In this document: one piece after another, positions 26,487 to 35,669 of the stretch | Layout: each line of letters starts with the position of its first letter | Numbering within the stretch: the first letter of the stretch is position 1 | Assembly: GCA_011959285.1 (NCBI GenBank) | Contig: BLLW01000023.1 | Span: forward strand, 1 to 52,236 | Length of the DNA stretch: 52,236 bases | Direction: 5' to 3' | From: Lachnospiraceae bacterium | Lineage (GTDB): Bacteria > Bacillota > Clostridia > Lachnospirales > Lachnospiraceae | Notes under the pieces: model-generated | Seen by the model: the letters and a program-made list of their open reading frames with translations, nothing else | The model's database searches: none | Told to the model about the DNA's origin: nothing | Program-made: the position numbers and the translations under genes

Positions 26487-27363
26487 ATCCCACTACCTCC
26501 GTTTCACTTATAAATATTTCTTCCAGAGAAAGAGGCAGCGCCTCAAAGAAAATGGTATTGGCTGTGGCAAAAATAGCCAATATCTCCGCCTTGTTCCCCC
26601 GCACCGTCAAGACATTTAAAGAACCCCGCTTTTCATTCTTCATGATATCCAACGCTGAAATGACTTTTGCCTCGTCCTCAATGGTCTTGAACACGCACTG
26701 CACCTTCTGGATATTACATTTCATATCTTCCAGATCCTTGGACAAAAGAACACCTCCCTTATGCAAGAGCCCCACATGATCACAGATATCTTCAAGCTCT
26801 CTTAAATTGTGGGATGCAATCACAGGCGTCATTCCCCTGCGTTCCATTTCACTGGCAAAAATACTCTTAATTCCCTGTCTCATGACCGGATCAAGCCCGT
26901 CAAAGGTCTCATCGCACAGCAGATACTTTGCATTGCTACACACCCCGCAGATGAGCGCTAATTGCTTTTTCATGCCCTTTGAATAAGTGTTGATTTTACG
27001 TTTCTTATCCAGTCCAAAATTCACCAGATAATTATTGAAATCCTCCACCGCAAATTCAGGGTAGATGCTGCATAGATACTTCTGCATATCCATGGCATTG
27101 CTGTTGGCAAAGAAGTAAGGTTCGTCGGCAATAAAATAAATATTCTTCTTTGCCTCCATATTGTCAAATACAGGCAGACCATCGATTGCAATTTCTCCCT
27201 TTTCAGGCTCTAACACGCCGGCAAGCATCCGAAGAACCGTACTTTTTCCCGCTCCGTTGGTTCCAATCAGACCGAACACTGTATTTTCCTTGATGGTCAC
27301 GCTGACATTGTCAACCGCTTTTATCCTGTCATAGGATTTGGTCACATTTCTTATCTCAATCAT
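26458..27363 (-). CDS. ABC transporter ATP-binding protein (YtrB/CcmA type)
   Basis: 301 residues. Walker A GTNGAGKST, a variant signature YSKGMKKQLALICG, Walker B YLLCDETFDGLDP and a switch His in ASHNLRELED. The C-terminal 80 residues are a regulatory extension. It pairs with the permease encoded downstream and is controlled by the GntR-type repressor gene upstream, which it overlaps by 8 nt. Such GntR-ABC operons in Firmicutes often respond to cell-envelope antibiotics; the substrate here is unknown. Confidence 0.92.
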   Translation of the reverse strand: MIEIRNVTKSYDRIKAVDNVSVTIKENTVFGLIGTNGAGKSTVLRMLAGVLEPEKGEIAIDGLPVFDNMEAKKNIYFIADEPYFFANSNAMDMQKYLCSIYPEFAVEDFNNYLVNFGLDKKRKINTYSKGMKKQLALICGVCSNAKYLLCDETFDGLDPVMRQGIKSIFASEMERRGMTPVIASHNLRELEDICDHVGLLHKGGVLLSKDLEDMKCNIQKVQCVFKTIEDEAKVISALDIMKNEKRGSLNVLTVRGNKAEILAIFATANTIFFEALPLSLEEIFISETEVVGYDIKKLILG

Positions 27364-27721
27364 GTGCGTCTCCCCCTCTTATGCTTTGAACGATTTCTTC
27401 CTCTGTGATACCAATCTCGAAAGCATTCTTACAGAGTTTTTGTAACTCTGCAAAAATTTCCTTCCGGTAATTAGAAAGAAGCTGTCTGCTGTCTGAAACA
27501 AAATTTCCCTTTCCCTTTACGGTAAAAATATATCCCTGCCTTTCCAGCTCCGCGTAAGCGCGCTGAATGGTGTTGGGATTGATGGACAGATCCACCGCCA
27601 GATTCCGCACCGACGGAATCTTATCATCCGGGTGCAGCACACCGCGCAGTATCAGCATCTTAAATCTCTCTACTACTTGTTCATAGATAGGTCTCGTATC
27701 TCTGTAATCTATGAGTATCAT
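27356..27721 (-). CDS. GntR-family (YtrA-type) transcriptional regulator
   Basis: 121 residues from MILIDYRDTRPIYEQ at 27721, with GAGGAG upstream. The N-terminal winged helix contains DDKIPSVRNLAVDLSINPNTIQRAYAELERQGYI, the classic GntR DNA-binding signature. The short C-terminal tail of about 40 residues marks the YtrA subgroup. It should repress its own operon; a matching palindrome lies at its transcription start. Confidence 0.93.
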   Translation of the reverse strand: MILIDYRDTRPIYEQVVERFKMLILRGVLHPDDKIPSVRNLAVDLSINPNTIQRAYAELERQGYIFTVKGKGNFVSDSRQLLSNYRKEIFAELQKLCKNAFEIGITEEEIVQSIRGGDAHD

Positions 27722-27753
27722 GCAGTTCTCCTCTCCCGCCGCACATCGTATGC

Positions 27754-27778
27754 AGTGTACTAATATTATTAATACACT
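27754..27778 (-). promoter_or_regulatory. Operator palindrome of the GntR-ABC operon
   Basis: A 25-bp inverted repeat with half-sites AGTGTATTAATA and TATTAGTACACT (11 of 12 positions symmetric) lies directly downstream of the -10 box, over the transcription start. The position and symmetry fit a YtrA-type repressor site. Confidence 0.7.
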
Positions 27779-27779
27779 T

Positions 27780-27808
27780 ATGATACATTGCCTGATATGC
27801 ACTGTCAA
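27780..27808 (-). promoter_or_regulatory. Promoter of the GntR-ABC operon
   Basis: TTGACA (27803-27808), a 17-bp spacer and TATCAT (27780-27785). Confidence 0.75.
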
Positions 27809-27810
27809 GG

Positions 27811-27846
27811 AAAAACCCACAGATTAATAGAATCTTAACCTGTGGG
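27811..27846 (-). terminator. Terminator of gpmI
   Basis: CCCACAG...CTGTGGG stem (27816-27846, extended by an interrupted TTAA/TTAA helix) followed by TTTTT on the minus strand, 38 bp past the gpmI stop and abutting the -35 box of the next operon. Confidence 0.8.
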
Positions 27847-27884
27847 CTCATTTATTCTTCCAATAGGCACGCCGCCGTACAAAA

Positions 27885-29426
27885 TTACTTTTTAATCAAT
27901 AACGATTTTCCTGTCATCTCCTTTGGCTGTTCCATTCCCATCATTTCAATCATGGTAGGAATAATGTCTGCCAAACAGCCGCCTTCTCGCAGCGTATATG
28001 CCGGATCCGCATTCACGATAATAAAAGGAACTGGATTGGTGGTATGGGCGGTAAAAGGTGCGCCTGTCTCATAGTCAACAAGCTGTTCTGCATTTCCGTG
28101 GTCTGCGCAGATAAACATCTGTCCGTCCACTTCCCTGATGGCATCCACTGCCCTGCCAACACATTCATCCACTGCTTCCACTGCCTTGATAGCCGCGTCC
28201 TCGACTCCTGTGTGACCAACCATATCGGGATTCGCAAAATTAATAATAATCACATCATATTTGCCTGATTTGATGGCTTCTACCAGTTTATCGCAGACTT
28301 CATAAGCACTCATTTGAGGCTTTAAATCATAAGTTGCAACGTCTTTCGGAGAATTTACCAAAATCCTGTCTTCTCCTTCATTGGGTTCTTCCACTCCGCC
28401 ATTGAAGAAGAAGGTTACATGGGCATATTTTTCCGTCTCAGCAATTCTGGCCTGTCTCATATGATTGGCTGCCAGCCATTCCCCAAAAGTATTGGTTACA
28501 GAAATCTTGTGGAAAGCAATTTCTTTGTTGGGAATCGTAGGATCATAGTCAGAAAAACACACGTAGGTAATATCCAGCCTCCTACCTCTATCAAATCCTT
28601 TGAAATCATCATCGCAGAAACTCCTGGTAATCTCTCTTGCCCTATCCGGTCTGAAATTAAAGAAGATCACCGAATCTCCGTCCTTGATAGTTGCAACCGG
28701 CATGCCGTCTTTGACTACCACCGTAGGTTTTACAAACTCATCTGTCTCCTCCCTGTCATAGGAATCCTGAATCCCCTGCGGACCGCTTGCTGCCGTAAGT
28801 CCTTCTCCCTTGGTAAGGGCATCATAGGCAAGATGGACTCTGTCATAATTGTTATCTCTATCCATTGCATAATAACGACCTGTCACAGATGCAATCTCAC
28901 CTACGCCGATTTTCTTCATCTCTTCCTCAAGTTCCTCTGCATAGCCTTTTCCACTTGCAGGAGGGGTATCGCGTCCATCTAAGAAGCAGTGTACATAAAC
29001 CTTGCTAAGACCATTCCTCTTCGCCAGTTCCAAAAGACCATACAGATGGGTATTGTGGCTATGCACACCGCCATCTGAAAGAAGTCCGAACATATGAAGC
29101 GTAGAATCCTTTTCCTTACAATTTTCCACCGCTTTTAAAAGTGCCGGATTTTCAAAAAAAGTACCATCCTGAATTTCCTTTGTGATTCTTGTAAGTTCCT
29201 GATATACAATACGTCCTGCGCCCATATTCAAATGACCAACCTCAGAGTTACCCATTTGACCTTCAGGGAGTCCCACTGCCATACCGCTTGCATTTCCTTT
29301 TACAAAAGGACATTCTTCCATCAGTTTGTCCATAACAGGGGTTTTAGCTTCCGCCACGGCATTGCCGTCTTTGCGCTCATTCAAACCATATCCGTCCAAA
29401 ATCATTAATACTGTAGGTTTTTTCAT
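27885..29426 (-). CDS. gpmI: 2,3-bisphosphoglycerate-independent phosphoglycerate mutase
   Basis: 513 residues, the usual length. MILDGYGLNE carries the first metal-binding Asp, GQMGNSEVGHLNMGAGRIVYQ carries the catalytic Ser61, and the C-terminal part has HTGVEDAA and CADHGNAEQ metal ligands. It interconverts 3- and 2-phosphoglycerate using Mn2+. It lies downstream of the large fusion glycosyltransferase gene, in line with gap-pgk-tpiA. Confidence 0.97.
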   Translation of the reverse strand: MKKPTVLMILDGYGLNERKDGNAVAEAKTPVMDKLMEECPFVKGNASGMAVGLPEGQMGNSEVGHLNMGAGRIVYQELTRITKEIQDGTFFENPALLKAVENCKEKDSTLHMFGLLSDGGVHSHNTHLYGLLELAKRNGLSKVYVHCFLDGRDTPPASGKGYAEELEEEMKKIGVGEIASVTGRYYAMDRDNNYDRVHLAYDALTKGEGLTAASGPQGIQDSYDREETDEFVKPTVVVKDGMPVATIKDGDSVIFFNFRPDRAREITRSFCDDDFKGFDRGRRLDITYVCFSDYDPTIPNKEIAFHKISVTNTFGEWLAANHMRQARIAETEKYAHVTFFFNGGVEEPNEGEDRILVNSPKDVATYDLKPQMSAYEVCDKLVEAIKSGKYDVIIINFANPDMVGHTGVEDAAIKAVEAVDECVGRAVDAIREVDGQMFICADHGNAEQLVDYETGAPFTAHTTNPVPFIIVNADPAYTLREGGCLADIIPTMIEMMGMEQPKEMTGKSLLIKK

Positions 29427-29510
29427 CTCTATTCTCCTTTTGTTATTTCCATAACGATCTTACCACTTACGAATTATACACGTTTTAAATAGCCTATGCA
29501 AGATGCTGGT

Positions 29511-32500
29511 TTACTTTTCTGTTCCATAAATTGCCTTAAGCCCATAGTAGCGTGCCATCCAGGCATTCATCCAATCATCCGCTGGTTCCTTGACATAACT
29601 GGTTCCATTATAAGCATCATATTTACTATCAGAAGGCACTACCATGGGAATCGTGACCGACTCTTCCCCCCTTTCCACCGCCTGTTCAATCCTGTCAACG
29701 CCCTCCCTCACCTGGGCATACGTCGCATCAATTTTTGGGTACTCCATCTGAAAGGAATAAGCAAATGCTAACACCATCACCACCGCCAATACGGCAGAGA
29801 CAGTACCTGAAAGCCAAATCAGGTCTTCATACAAATATGCTGCCGCAATGAGAAAGAACACCGTCCCAATAAACCATGTGCGCTCCGGCTGCATGGCTGA
29901 AAATACAAGCACACCTATGGAAGCTGCTCCCGCCAGCACATAAAGAAACGGCAATTTCCTAAAAGGCATTCCCCCCATGCTTTTACGGAGCACATAAGAA
30001 ACCAGCAGCGCAATCAGAAGCAGCACGATAACAATCCCCAACTCCTTCTTCGTCACTGCCGCAATATGTTTCCCTCTTTCTACCAGCCCCGCCAAATCTG
30101 TCCGAGAGGATATCCTATAATTTCCTGGCGCCGAAATAAGCAAAATAATCCCCAAGATACCTCCCGCCATACCACTAAACGCCCACTTGGGAATCGGCAT
30201 CTTATAGTAATAATACATCCCAATATACATAATGCCAAGCAACACCATGGCACCGCCGCTGTTTTCATTAGAACATCCGGCAAGCGCACCCAAGACTCCC
30301 ATCAGAATCAAATTGCGCAGACTATTTTCCATCCTTTTCTGATTCATCAGATACACGCGATAAGGAAGCAAAACAACCAGAATGAGGACGGTATTCCACA
30401 AATAATTTGCCGCCCCTGAAGCCCATATGACCGTCATACCGAACTGGGGAAGAAAGAACCAAAGCCCTGCGTAAATAGAAACAAGAAGCACCGGACTTTT
30501 CTTTTTACCATAAGCGGCATGGAGATAAATGAGCCCGCCAAGCAAAACAAACATAAAAGCATTTAAAATCTTAAATCCTGTTTTCCCAAGCATAAGCGCC
30601 AATTGCAGCGCGCCGTGGGCTACAATACGCCCATTACACAACTTCCAGTGATTCATCATAGAAGAAAACACTTCCCATACCCGCATGCGGTGAGTTCCCT
30701 CATGAGGCGTTCCCATGGTATCAAAAAAGAAATGGTATTTGAAGTCGTCAGAAGTATAATCTGCATGGAAATTCAGCACCAGAAGAATTCCGAATACAAT
30801 AAAGGCAACACCCCCGCTCCAAAAAAGCGTGGAATTTCCAAATCTTTCTATCGCTTTCTTAAAACTGCCCTTTATTTTTTGTATCAGCCCCCCATCGCCA
30901 CCCTTCTTCTTTTTGATCCGATTAAATAGCAACAACAGAATCGTCAAAATGGAAATCAGCTTGGCGGCCTTCCATGTCAAGAGTTCTCTAAAGCGTACAG
31001 TAAACGTCCCCTCATATCCAGCCGGAAGATTTACTCTTATTCTGTTATTATCTTCACTTCTAACCAGTTCTAATACTTCATTAGTCGCCAGATCACGTGC
31101 CTCATATCCAATATAATAAAACAACGGCATGCATACATAAGCATCCTGCTGCTTTTCACTTCTGCAGGTTACAGTTACTTCGCAATACTGCTTATGGAAC
31201 CCTTCAATAACAGCTCCATTCGCTACAGGTACCTGCTGTCCTTCCGTAGCTGGTCCCCATGTATTTTCATAGAGATATTCTCCTGTTGAAACTGCATTGT
31301 TGTCCAACCCGGCAATATCATATATAACAAAATAATCCCCTCTGTAAAGAGTACTATAAATCAGCTGTGTCCCCTGCCAAACAGCCACCAGCCCGAAAAG
31401 CGCCATCACAACCGCCGCAGCCTTTCTCCCGTAAGCCTCCGATACACCCATTATGAAAAATACTGCCAACACACTGCCAAAAAGCGCTGCCATGGTCAGA
31501 AAACGATATGGAAACTGTATATGAAGGAAAAGACTTCCCAAAGCTGGCAGAATCTTATTTATCGCATAGTAGGGAAAAACGGTGGACGCCATAAAAACAG
31601 AAAGAAGAAAAAAGCCTGAACACAAAAAGATTCTTTTTCCCTGCTTTTCTGCCCTGCCCCTGGCATATAGGCACACTGCCCCTGCCATTACCAAAAGGTA
31701 TGCAGAACCAACAGGTTTGGGAAACTTCTGAGAAATGGATGCAAGCTCTCCCCATGCAGAATTTAAGGTTCCATTCCAATAGACTGCAAACAACTCCGCA
31801 AAGTTTGCCCCCCACCGCTGAAAGGCAGGCGTCATCTCCGCCTTGGCAGTAACCACAAAATCCTCCCCCATATACTGTAAAAAAGGGATGATAAACCAAA
31901 GGTTTAAAAGCAGCGTAAGCAGCACAATCCGTGATAGATAAAACAGAACATTCTTCCTAAAGATTCTTTTACGATAAATGATGCAGAAAATAAGAATCAT
32001 AAAAGCCGTCAAAAAACATGTCAGTACATGAGTCTGAATCAGCCCTGTAAATCCTATGACAGGTGCCGCCAATTTATCTGTTGTAATCGCTTCATCCTCC
32101 TTTGCTTTAAGCGCATACCAAAAGCTAAGGATTATTAAAGGAAGAAACAGCATTGCAGAATACTCTCCCAGTGCCGCGCGCACGTAAATGCAGCTTAAGC
32201 GATAAGGCGCCAGGGTATATAAGCAGCTTCCGAACAAAGCCGTCTTTTTGTCCCCCGATATCTTCAAAAAGGCATAGTATGCCACCGCCGCTGTTCCCAA
32301 ATTTATGGCGGCAATATAACATTTATAAGCGTTCTGTACGCTCACACCCAAAAGACGCAAAAGTGCCGGGAAATACAGCATCTGATCACCATACATAATG
32401 GACACTGGATACCCCCAGCCATTAAACCACCCGGGCTGCATTTTCACCGGAAATCCTCCTGCCAACAGTCCATCCTTTAAGCCTTCTATTCTAAGCAGGT

Positions 32501-33113
32501 GGAACATCAAATCATGGCCAAACAGAATATATTCTTCCATAAGCCCTACAGACGCTGTCATTCCAATGGCGAATAGGCAGAACACTTCTGTAAATCTCTT
32601 CACTTTTTTATCTCTGTAATAAAAGACGGCGGCAATCACATTTGCCAAAAGGAGCTTAAGCGCCATGCAAAAAATCTGATATACCTTCGCATTCGCCGCC
32701 GTTTCCATATGTATTCGACGAATCACAAGGCTGCCGTTTTCTTCTGGCTCCACAACCAGCCGCAGATCATCCACCTCATCATTGACGTAAATGTCAAAGC
32801 TCTTTTCTGACTGCAAATAAGAAAGCTTTACATGATCGGAGTACAGACTGTGTACCCCCTTTTCGCTTGCCTGGGCGTAGCATTGACCATTGCCTTTTTC
32901 CTTTTCATAGTGGACCGTTACCTGATAGATTCCCTTCGGGACAGCAATTCTTTCTGTACAGATTTTGACCATTCCATCTGAACGATCTGTCATATAGTCG
33001 TAAAAATCATATTCAAAAGCGCCTTTAAGCAAAATGTTGATGCTGAAAAAAAGCAAAAATATCAATTCTGCAATACTGAATATAAAATACCACTGAAACT
33101 TTTTCTTACACAT
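29511..33113 (-). CDS. Giant membrane protein: YfhO/PTPS-related-like half fused to a DUF6056-like half
   Basis: About 1200 residues. Residues 1-720 hold an N-terminal helix, an extracytoplasmic beta domain, some twelve helices (with ALGEYSAMLFLPLIILSFWYAL) and a second outside domain ending GTFTVRFRELLTWKA. This resembles the membrane family called 6-pyruvoyl-tetrahydropterin synthase-related or YfhO-like. From about 755 a second polytopic unit starts, with YTSDDFKYHFFFD, VIWASGAANYLWN and ISAPGNYRISS, matching the DUF6056-like protein at 3079-4555. Start taken at 33113, where the ATG overlaps the upstream stop region; an ATG at 33128 is the alternative. Probably a two-module glycosyltransferase. 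Confidence 0.75.
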   Translation of the reverse strand: MCKKKFQWYFIFSIAELIFLLFFSINILLKGAFEYDFYDYMTDRSDGMVKICTERIAVPKGIYQVTVHYEKEKGNGQCYAQASEKGVHSLYSDHVKLSYLQSEKSFDIYVNDEVDDLRLVVEPEENGSLVIRRIHMETAANAKVYQIFCMALKLLLANVIAAVFYYRDKKVKRFTEVFCLFAIGMTASVGLMEEYILFGHDLMFHLLRIEGLKDGLLAGGFPVKMQPGWFNGWGYPVSIMYGDQMLYFPALLRLLGVSVQNAYKCYIAAINLGTAAVAYYAFLKISGDKKTALFGSCLYTLAPYRLSCIYVRAALGEYSAMLFLPLIILSFWYALKAKEDEAITTDKLAAPVIGFTGLIQTHVLTCFLTAFMILIFCIIYRKRIFRKNVLFYLSRIVLLTLLLNLWFIIPFLQYMGEDFVVTAKAEMTPAFQRWGANFAELFAVYWNGTLNSAWGELASISQKFPKPVGSAYLLVMAGAVCLYARGRAEKQGKRIFLCSGFFLLSVFMASTVFPYYAINKILPALGSLFLHIQFPYRFLTMAALFGSVLAVFFIMGVSEAYGRKAAAVVMALFGLVAVWQGTQLIYSTLYRGDYFVIYDIAGLDNNAVSTGEYLYENTWGPATEGQQVPVANGAVIEGFHKQYCEVTVTCRSEKQQDAYVCMPLFYYIGYEARDLATNEVLELVRSEDNNRIRVNLPAGYEGTFTVRFRELLTWKAAKLISILTILLLLFNRIKKKKGGDGGLIQKIKGSFKKAIERFGNSTLFWSGGVAFIVFGILLVLNFHADYTSDDFKYHFFFDTMGTPHEGTHRMRVWEVFSSMMNHWKLCNGRIVAHGALQLALMLGKTGFKILNAFMFVLLGGLIYLHAAYGKKKSPVLLVSIYAGLWFFLPQFGMTVIWASGAANYLWNTVLILVVLLPYRVYLMNQKRMENSLRNLILMGVLGALAGCSNENSGGAMVLLGIMYIGMYYYYKMPIPKWAFSGMAGGILGIILLISAPGNYRISSRTDLAGLVERGKHIAAVTKKELGIVIVLLLIALLVSYVLRKSMGGMPFRKLPFLYVLAGAASIGVLVFSAMQPERTWFIGTVFFLIAAAYLYEDLIWLSGTVSAVLAVVMVLAFAYSFQMEYPKIDATYAQVREGVDRIEQAVERGEESVTIPMVVPSDSKYDAYNGTSYVKEPADDWMNAWMARYYGLKAIYGTEK

Positions 33114-34278
33114 AAGCCTTATCCACATCTATCACAGCAAAATAATTTTCACCCAACTGCTCTACCTGTTCTTTGATATGAGATACCACTTCCTCATCCG
33201 ACATTCTGTAATCAAAAGGTACCACTACATCAAAAATCAAATTGGTGTGGGTAGGACCATGGACAATGCGAAAATCGTGAAACTTTACGTCTCCTCCCAT
33301 TCCCACTACAATCTCCTCCACCTTGTATCTGATACGATTGGTCAATTCATCATCCAGGCATACCGGATCCATATGAATCACAGCGCTACAATTAAGTTCG
33401 TTGGCAAGACGATGCTCGATTACATCAATCATATCATGCAAAACAAGAATATCCCCTGTGGAAGGCACTTCCACATGGACCGAAAGCATCACTCTCCCAG
33501 GTCCATAATTATGTACCACCAAATCGTGCAGTCCTAACACACCCTGCTTTTTATACTCCATGATGATTTCTTCAATATGTTTTACAAATTCCGATTCCGG
33601 CGGCTGCCCCAAAAGAGGACCTACCGTATCTTTCATAGCACCGATTCCGGTCCAAATGACAAACAAAGCTACCAGAATACCGCACCATCCGTCCGCCTGA
33701 ATATCTGAAAAATAGGCTAGAAGCGTTGTAAGCAGAACCACGATTGTTGAAGCGCTGTCACTGATGCTGTCCTTTGCCGTTGCCATCATGGCGGCACTGT
33801 CGATCTTTTTGCTGATCTGTCTGTTGTAAAAGAACATATATAGCTTCACACAGATCGACACCACCAGAATCACCAGCACCAACGGGCTGGCCTCTACCGC
33901 CTCCGGGTGCAGGATCTTAGCAAAAGAAGACTTTAACAATTCCACCCCCATAAGAAGGATGATAACCGAAACCAACAGCCCGGACACATATTCGATTCTG
34001 CCATGTCCGAAAGGGTGCTGACTGTCCGGTTTCTGACCTGCCATCTTAAATCCAACCAGCGTGATAATGGACGAACCTGCATCTGAAAGGTTGTTAAACG
34101 CATCCGCCGTTATGGCAATGGAGCCGGAAAGCTGCCCTGCAATAAATTTAGTCAAAAACAAAAACACATTCAGAACAATTCCAACCCCGCCGCAGAGCAT
34201 ACCGTATAGCTGGCGCACCCTGCTGTCTGATGTGTTGGTATAATCTTTGATAAATAAATTTGACAAAATCGTTATCAT
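33106..34278 (-). CDS. Cation diffusion facilitator transporter with extended C-terminus
   Basis: 390 residues from MITILSNLF at 34278, with GGAGG 5 nt upstream. Six transmembrane helices carry the metal-site motifs ADAFNNLSD in the second and AKDSISDSAS in the fifth, diagnostic of CDF/ZT_dimer exporters of Zn, Mn, Fe or Co. A cytoplasmic dimerisation domain follows, then an additional ferredoxin-like segment of about 75 residues (IHMDPVCLDDEL...), making it longer than the minimal family. It exports divalent cations in exchange for protons; which metal cannot be told. Confidence 0.92.
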   Translation of the reverse strand: MITILSNLFIKDYTNTSDSRVRQLYGMLCGGVGIVLNVFLFLTKFIAGQLSGSIAITADAFNNLSDAGSSIITLVGFKMAGQKPDSQHPFGHGRIEYVSGLLVSVIILLMGVELLKSSFAKILHPEAVEASPLVLVILVVSICVKLYMFFYNRQISKKIDSAAMMATAKDSISDSASTIVVLLTTLLAYFSDIQADGWCGILVALFVIWTGIGAMKDTVGPLLGQPPESEFVKHIEEIIMEYKKQGVLGLHDLVVHNYGPGRVMLSVHVEVPSTGDILVLHDMIDVIEHRLANELNCSAVIHMDPVCLDDELTNRIRYKVEEIVVGMGGDVKFHDFRIVHGPTHTNLIFDVVVPFDYRMSDEEVVSHIKEQVEQLGENYFAVIDVDKAYV

Positions 34279-34322
34279 TTTTTCCTCCATGCCAAAGCGT
34301 TTTACGCAAAGGAGATGAGCGA

Positions 34323-35657
34323 TCAGTATTCTGCTGTCCACTCATGTTCCCCGCCCCAGTCACCAATCAGCTGGGAAGTTGTTCCCTCTGGCGCAGAAAT
34401 CCTTGTCTCAAAACGGTAATTCATCTGAGGCACATATTCTCCGCCAATCTTCACATTACTGTAAAGATAAACAAATTCATATGTGGTGTGTGGATAAAAT
34501 TCTTCATTCTCTGACGCTGGTTCATAAGAAATACACAGCCTCTGCACACCTGCATCCTCCTGCTTTGCTCCCCAGCATTTAATTACGCCGGCGCTTTTGG
34601 GACAGTCCTCAAAATCTGCAAAAGCAAATTTCCACTGCCCTTCTTCCTGCATCAGTTTCATCTTTTCCCTGCTTACAGGTATATAGGTCTCTCCATCCCA
34701 ATATTCCATGGTTCCTTCGATAAACTGGTCCCGGATGGAGACATAGTCCTGTGACTGCATAAACTCCTTGATAGGTGCAAATTCACCGGATTCAAAAATA
34801 TCAAATGCTGGTTCAAAAATATTCTGTACCCATGCCGCCTTTGCAATGCAAGCCATAAGCCCAGCAAGCTTTCCTTCTTTGTCTATTGCATTTACCCTTG
34901 CAAGGAGCTCCTGATATTCGGCAATATGACTTACGTCCAGCCACAGCACCGCATTGCCTGGCACCGCAAATTTTACGATTTCCGCCTTCAATTCCTCCGC
35001 AGGATTTACATTGTAGACCGCAAGCAATCTGTTCATAATATTCAGATATTCGTCAAAACTGCATGTGCCACCTACATCCCCCTCGCAGAACAGTCCTTCC
35101 GCCCCTGTTGCAAATAGCCGCACATAACATGCGTCCAAAAGCTTATACCCTTCCTCATTCACCTGATCCTTTTCAATTGCCATCACGCATTTTGAAAGCG
35201 TCTGCATGGTGCAGTTCTGTGCATTGATATCTGCCACAGCATCATTTAGTAAGTGCACGCAATATTCCTGCAAAAGGCTCTCGTCCTGGGTTGTCTCCCA
35301 CCCTCTGTACAGAACCTGTTCCGCCGATTCCCAATCCTTCTGGGTCAGATAAACGCCTGCCATGGCTCTGTACGCCTTAATGGATTTAGAATCAATCTCC
35401 AGTGCTTCCTCACAGGAGGCAATTGCCTCCTCAAAATCTTGAGTCTGCACATATTCTCCTGCCGCCTCTAGCTGCTTTGCAATCTTAATCTCGGGAGAAA
35501 GATTAAAGACTAAGAAGCCTCCTCCCACAAGAACTACAGAAATGAAAACTACTGCTGCGATACGCCCTGCCAGCACAGCTCTTTTCCTTCGTTTTCTTCT
35601 TATTTTTCTTGCCGTATGGGGTGCTTTCTTCCTTTTAACGTCTTTTTCTACCATCAT
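34323..35657 (-). CDS. Membrane-anchored TPR protein of unknown function
   Basis: 444 residues. A very basic N-terminus (RKIRRKRRKRAVLAGR) precedes one transmembrane helix at about 31-51; the rest should face outside. Residues about 55-160 form tetratricopeptide-like repeats (AGEYVQTQDFEEAIASCEEALEIDSKSIKAYRAMAGVYL). The C-terminal 130 residues hold an unassigned beta-rich domain (YWDGETYIPVSREKMKLM...). The gene sits 12 bp after the helicase gene, so the two are co-transcribed. Confidence 0.75.
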   Translation of the reverse strand: MMVEKDVKRKKAPHTARKIRRKRRKRAVLAGRIAAVVFISVVLVGGGFLVFNLSPEIKIAKQLEAAGEYVQTQDFEEAIASCEEALEIDSKSIKAYRAMAGVYLTQKDWESAEQVLYRGWETTQDESLLQEYCVHLLNDAVADINAQNCTMQTLSKCVMAIEKDQVNEEGYKLLDACYVRLFATGAEGLFCEGDVGGTCSFDEYLNIMNRLLAVYNVNPAEELKAEIVKFAVPGNAVLWLDVSHIAEYQELLARVNAIDKEGKLAGLMACIAKAAWVQNIFEPAFDIFESGEFAPIKEFMQSQDYVSIRDQFIEGTMEYWDGETYIPVSREKMKLMQEEGQWKFAFADFEDCPKSAGVIKCWGAKQEDAGVQRLCISYEPASENEEFYPHTTYEFVYLYSNVKIGGEYVPQMNYRFETRISAPEGTTSQLIGDWGGEHEWTAEY

Positions 35658-35669
35658 GAAAACCTCAAC

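Noticed and set aside
28419-28982. 187-codon plus-strand ORF opposite gpmI
   Set aside because: Antisense to a highly conserved enzyme gene, with no ribosome site.
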